In this document: piece by piece, positions 61,667 to 64,000 of the stretch | Layout: each line of letters starts with the position of its first letter | Position numbering within the stretch: the first letter of the stretch is position 1 | Made by a program: the position numbers and the translations under genes | The notes under the pieces: generated by a model | The model's input: only the letters and a program-made list of their open reading frames with translations | Told to the model about the DNA's origin: nothing | Database searches by the model: none | Assembly: GCA_965546615.1 (NCBI GenBank) | Contig: CBEUVQ010000009.1 | Coordinates: 1-64,000, forward strand | From: CBEUVQ01 sp965546615 | GTDB taxonomy: Bacteria; Bacillota; Desulfotomaculia; Desulfotomaculales; Desulfohalotomaculaceae | DNA: 64,000 bases | Direction: 5' to 3'

Positions 61667-63121
61667 TTTACTGTAGTTTGGCGCTTCTTTAGTGATGTGT
61701 ACATCATGCGGGTGGCTTTCACGCAAACCGGCACCGGTAATGCGAATAAATTTAGTGTTGGTTTGCAGTTCGGTAATTGTTTTACATCCACAATAACCCA
61801 TTCCTGCTCTTAAGCCCCCGATCAATTGGAAGATCATTTCGGACAGCGGACCTCTGTAAGGAACGCGGCCTTCAACACCTTCAGGTACAAGTTTTTTATC
61901 ATCATCTTGGAAATAACGATCTTTACTGCCTTTTTTCATTGCCGACAGCGACCCCATTCCCCGATATACCTTGTAACTACGGCCTTGGAAAATTTCAATT
62001 TCGCCAGGGCTTTCGGTAGTACCTGCCAACATGCTGCCCAGCATCACTACACTACCGCCGGCAGCAATTGCTTTCACAATGTCACCGGAATATTTAATAC
62101 CACCGTCAGCAATCACCGGCACGTTGTATTTCTTTGCCTCTTGGGCACAATCATATACTGCGGTGATTTGAGGCACGCCGACACCGGCGATAACCCTGGT
62201 TGTACAAATTGATCCCGGACCAATACCTACTTTTACTGCATTAGCACCGGCGGCAATTAAATCTTTAGTTCCTTCCGCTGTGGCCACATTTCCGGCAATA
62301 ATATCGATATCGGGATAGTTTCGTCTAATGTACTTAACGGTATCAATAACTGCTTTGGAATGCCCGTGAGCAGTATCAACAACAAGAATATCCACTTTAG
62401 ATTTTACCAGCGCATCTACCCTATCAGGTGTATCAGCAGATACACCTACAGCAGCGGCAACCAGCAGCCGTCCTCTTTCATCTTTGGCTGAATTCGGGAA
62501 CTGCTTGGCTTTTTCAATATCTTTAATTGTAATTAAACCTTTAAGTTGGTAATTATTATCAACTATTGGAAGCTTTTCTACTTTGTGCAGCATTAATATT
62601 TCTTTGGCTTCTTCCAAAGTAGTACCTACCGGCGCTGTAACCAAGTTATGCTTAGTCATAAATTCGCCAATGGGTTGGTTGTAATTTTTAATAAACCGCA
62701 TGTCGCGGTTGGTAATAATACCCACCAATTTTCCGTTATTGTCTACAATCGGCACACCGGATATCCGGTAACGAGACATTAAAGTCTCCGCTTGACTAAT
62801 AGTATCATCTGCCTTCAAATAAAAAGGATCCCAGATAACACCATGCTCAGAACGTTTAACACGGTCTACTTCTTGTGCCTGCTGCTCGATGGACATATTT
62901 TTATGGATAACGCCAATACCGCCTTCACGAGCCAAAGCAATCGCCATTTTTGACTCGGTAACAGTATCCATCGCGGCACTCATAATTGGAATATTTAACT
63001 TAACCTTTTCGGTAAGACGGATTGATGTATCAACATTTTTGGGCAGCACTTCAGAAGCTGCCGGTACTAAAAGAACATCATCAAACGTTAAACCTTCTTT
63101 AACAAATTTTTCGGGATACAT
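61664..63121 (-). CDS. guaB: IMP dehydrogenase
   Basis: This 485-residue enzyme oxidises IMP to XMP, the first step to GMP. It has a TIM barrel interrupted by two CBS domains (about residues 95-205). The catalytic Cys306 is in GSICTTR, and the flap includes YFQDD and RVPYRGPL. GGGAGAGG precedes the ATG. Confidence 0.97.
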   Translation of the reverse strand: MYPEKFVKEGLTFDDVLLVPAASEVLPKNVDTSIRLTEKVKLNIPIMSAAMDTVTESKMAIALAREGGIGVIHKNMSIEQQAQEVDRVKRSEHGVIWDPFYLKADDTISQAETLMSRYRISGVPIVDNNGKLVGIITNRDMRFIKNYNQPIGEFMTKHNLVTAPVGTTLEEAKEILMLHKVEKLPIVDNNYQLKGLITIKDIEKAKQFPNSAKDERGRLLVAAAVGVSADTPDRVDALVKSKVDILVVDTAHGHSKAVIDTVKYIRRNYPDIDIIAGNVATAEGTKDLIAAGANAVKVGIGPGSICTTRVIAGVGVPQITAVYDCAQEAKKYNVPVIADGGIKYSGDIVKAIAAGGSVVMLGSMLAGTTESPGEIEIFQGRSYKVYRGMGSLSAMKKGSKDRYFQDDDKKLVPEGVEGRVPYRGPLSEMIFQLIGGLRAGMGYCGCKTITELQTNTKFIRITGAGLRESHPHDVHITKEAPNYSK

Positions 63122-63163
63122 TTTTCCTCTCCCTTCGCTGTGTTATTTAGTATAATGTCGTAT

Positions 63164-63191
63164 ATTATAGCACGGATATTTGTTATGTTAA
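63164..63191 (-). promoter_or_regulatory. Promoter of guaB
   Basis: On the minus strand TTAACA and TATAAT are 16 nt apart, about 40 nt before the start codon. No purine riboswitch was seen. Confidence 0.6.
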
Positions 63192-63218
63192 GTTAAAAAA
63201 AGGTTAAGTTTATCGATT

Positions 63219-63614
63219 TTACCAGCGGTGAATGTACCAATGCCCGGAATTAAAAAATTTATGCACCAACCAAGGGGCGATCAGCTTACTGATTCGCTTA
63301 CGAGTTAGCGGAAAAAGCAATAGCAGCCCCACAATATCGGTTATTAATCCGGGGGTAATTAGCAGCAGTCCTCCGGCAAAAATTAAAGCGCCATCTAACA
63401 ATGCCTGGCCGGGCGGCACACCGGCATCAATATTTTTCCTAAAATTTCTCAATACTGACATTCCCTGTGATCTAACCATTGTCAAACCCAAAAGACCCAT
63501 TAAAATAATCAGTGCCAGTGTGGGCCAAAAACCAATATAATCACCTAAGCGAATAAGAATAATCATCTCAATAAAAGGTACTAAAATAAAAAGCAGCAAA
63601 AAGCGCCCAAACAT
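63219..63614 (-). CDS. fxsA: FxsA-family membrane protein
   Basis: This 131-residue protein has about three or four hydrophobic segments and the FxsA features (EMIILIRLGDYIGFWPTLAL; LLITPGLITDIVGLLLL). In E. coli FxsA relieves phage T7 exclusion by the F plasmid; its normal role is unclear. GGGAG precedes the ATG. Confidence 0.88.
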   Translation of the reverse strand: MFGRFLLLFILVPFIEMIILIRLGDYIGFWPTLALIILMGLLGLTMVRSQGMSVLRNFRKNIDAGVPPGQALLDGALIFAGGLLLITPGLITDIVGLLLLFPLTRKRISKLIAPWLVHKFFNSGHWYIHRW

Positions 63615-63645
63615 TAAACTCCCTCTCCCTTTTTCAAAACATTTT

Positions 63646-63671
63646 AAAAAGGGCCGGGAGGCCCCTTTTTT
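63646..63671 (-). terminator. Terminator of the small HTH gene
   Basis: GGGCC and GGCCC form a short GC-rich stem flanked by A and T runs; on the minus strand it ends in T. It lies between the HTH gene and fxsA. Confidence 0.65.
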
Positions 63672-63894
63672 AGTCTTGCCCCATCGTCGAGCCGATGCCG
63701 TGTGTCCAAAAATGATTTTTCAAATAGTTAATCGTTTTTTCGGTAACGCCAAATTCTTTAGCCATCTCTGCATCGGTTTTATCATTTTTTACAGCTTCAA
63801 TAAAATCATCAAAATCTATCCCTACTTCTTCTGTTTTGGTGACCAAGCTCGGTTCTGTTGTCCATGGAACTCTTGATCGAATAAATTCTTCCAC
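63670..63894 (-). CDS. Small helix-turn-helix protein
   Basis: This 74-residue protein contains an HTH-like segment (DAEMAKEFGVTEKTINYLKN) after an acidic helix. The GTG at 63894 follows GAGGAG by 8 nt; a GTG at 63903 overlaps that site. Function is unknown, possibly a developmental regulator. Confidence 0.65.
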   Translation of the reverse strand: MEEFIRSRVPWTTEPSLVTKTEEVGIDFDDFIEAVKNDKTDAEMAKEFGVTEKTINYLKNHFWTHGIGSTMGQD

Positions 63895-63961
63895 TGCAAT
63901 CACTCCTCAATAACTGGTTTATCAAATATTTTGTCCAAAGAAACAAGAGTTATGACTGCGA

Positions 63962-64000
63962 TTATTCTTCCTTTAATGTTTTTGCAGTGGCAAAAATCTG
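63962..64000 (-). CDS. C-terminal end of an unidentified gene
   Basis: A minus-strand frame entering from the right edge reads QIFATAKTLKEE and stops at 63962-63964. Only 12 residues are visible, so identity and even coding status are uncertain. The residue pattern is protein-like and the strand agrees with its neighbours. Confidence 0.3.
   Translation of the reverse strand, partial: QIFATAKTLKEE

Noticed and set aside
63122..63218. Purine riboswitch before guaB
   Set aside because: The leader is short and has no conserved purine-aptamer segments; only a simple promoter is visible.
1..64000. CRISPR arrays, tRNA or rRNA genes, transposases, prophage genes
   Set aside because: None was seen; no regularly spaced repeats, tRNA-like cloverleaf segments or recombinase motifs were noticed.

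Overview
The window looks like chromosome of an anaerobic, endospore-forming Firmicute (Clostridia in the broad sense; genus not determinable). It is A+T-rich, most genes have strong GGAGG-type ribosome binding sites, and several start at TTG or GTG. Sporulation is indicated by an alpha/beta small acid-soluble spore protein and SpoVK. The runs mutS..mutL-(methyltransferase)-miaA-hfq-spoVK-ynbB and miaB-ymcA resemble the Bacillus/Clostridia arrangement. Almost everything is on the minus strand. No rRNA, tRNA, CRISPR array, transposase or prophage was seen.

Region by region. (1) 0-6.7 kb: a C4-dicarboxylate branch of the TCA cycle, read from high to low coordinates: a sigma-54 activator with a PAS domain, fumarase alpha and beta, a diheme fumarate reductase/succinate dehydrogenase (C, A, B) and malate dehydrogenase, which runs off the left edge. 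A -24/-12 promoter precedes fumarase, and fumarase alpha appears to start at a rare AUU codon. (2) 6.8-8 kb: lexA with its own SOS box, then a MerR-like regulator with a cysteine-rich tail. (3) 8.1-14.3 kb: DUF4387 and AtuA-family genes, a lipoprotein, and a TRAP dicarboxylate transporter (dctPQM). (4) 14.4-26.5 kb: ynbB, spoVK, hfq, miaA, a methyltransferase, mutL, an HDAC-family amidohydrolase, a HyuA-type protein and mutS. The HyuA/HDAC pair sits between mutS and mutL with a 4-nt overlap. (5) 26.5-32.7 kb: a NapH-like ferredoxin, a plus-strand efflux cassette (HlyD lipoprotein, ABC ATPase, ABC-2 permease, TetR) with a probable TetR operator, and a dicarboxylate symporter. (6) 32.9-34.6 kb: ymcA-miaB. 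(7) 34.7-47.2 kb: glycogen metabolism (glgB-glgC-glgD-glgA, a GH13 enzyme, malQ) surrounding an htrA-response regulator-kinase operon.

(8) 47.4-50.1 kb: a poorly characterised small-gene region. It holds the spore protein, an unknown 159-residue protein, a candidate structured RNA, a Pro/Gln-rich protein, a hairpin that hides a ribosome binding site before a 21-codon ORF, a ribbon-helix-helix protein and a 79-residue protein with nine cysteines. (9) 50.1-56.4 kb: an AMP-forming acyl-CoA synthetase, an orphan minC, a NUDIX hydrolase, and a three-gene ATP-driven electron-activation system (two paralogous DUF2229-type subunits plus a BadF/HgdC-type activase). (10) 56.4-59.1 kb: a secreted DUF2680-like protein facing a two-component system whose sensor has a Met/His/Gly-rich loop. 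(11) 59.2-64 kb: a coiled-coil protein with winged-helix-like N-terminal repeats, acuA, guaB, fxsA, a small HTH protein and the tail of an unidentified gene.

Functional links suggested by the content: dicarboxylate uptake (TRAP, symporter) with fumarase, fumarate reductase and malate dehydrogenase; AcuA acetyltransferase, an HDAC-like enzyme and an acyl-CoA synthetase as possible parts of a lysine-acetylation switch; and glycogen storage next to spore genes. These links are inferred from gene content. The motifs and RNA structures were found by eye.
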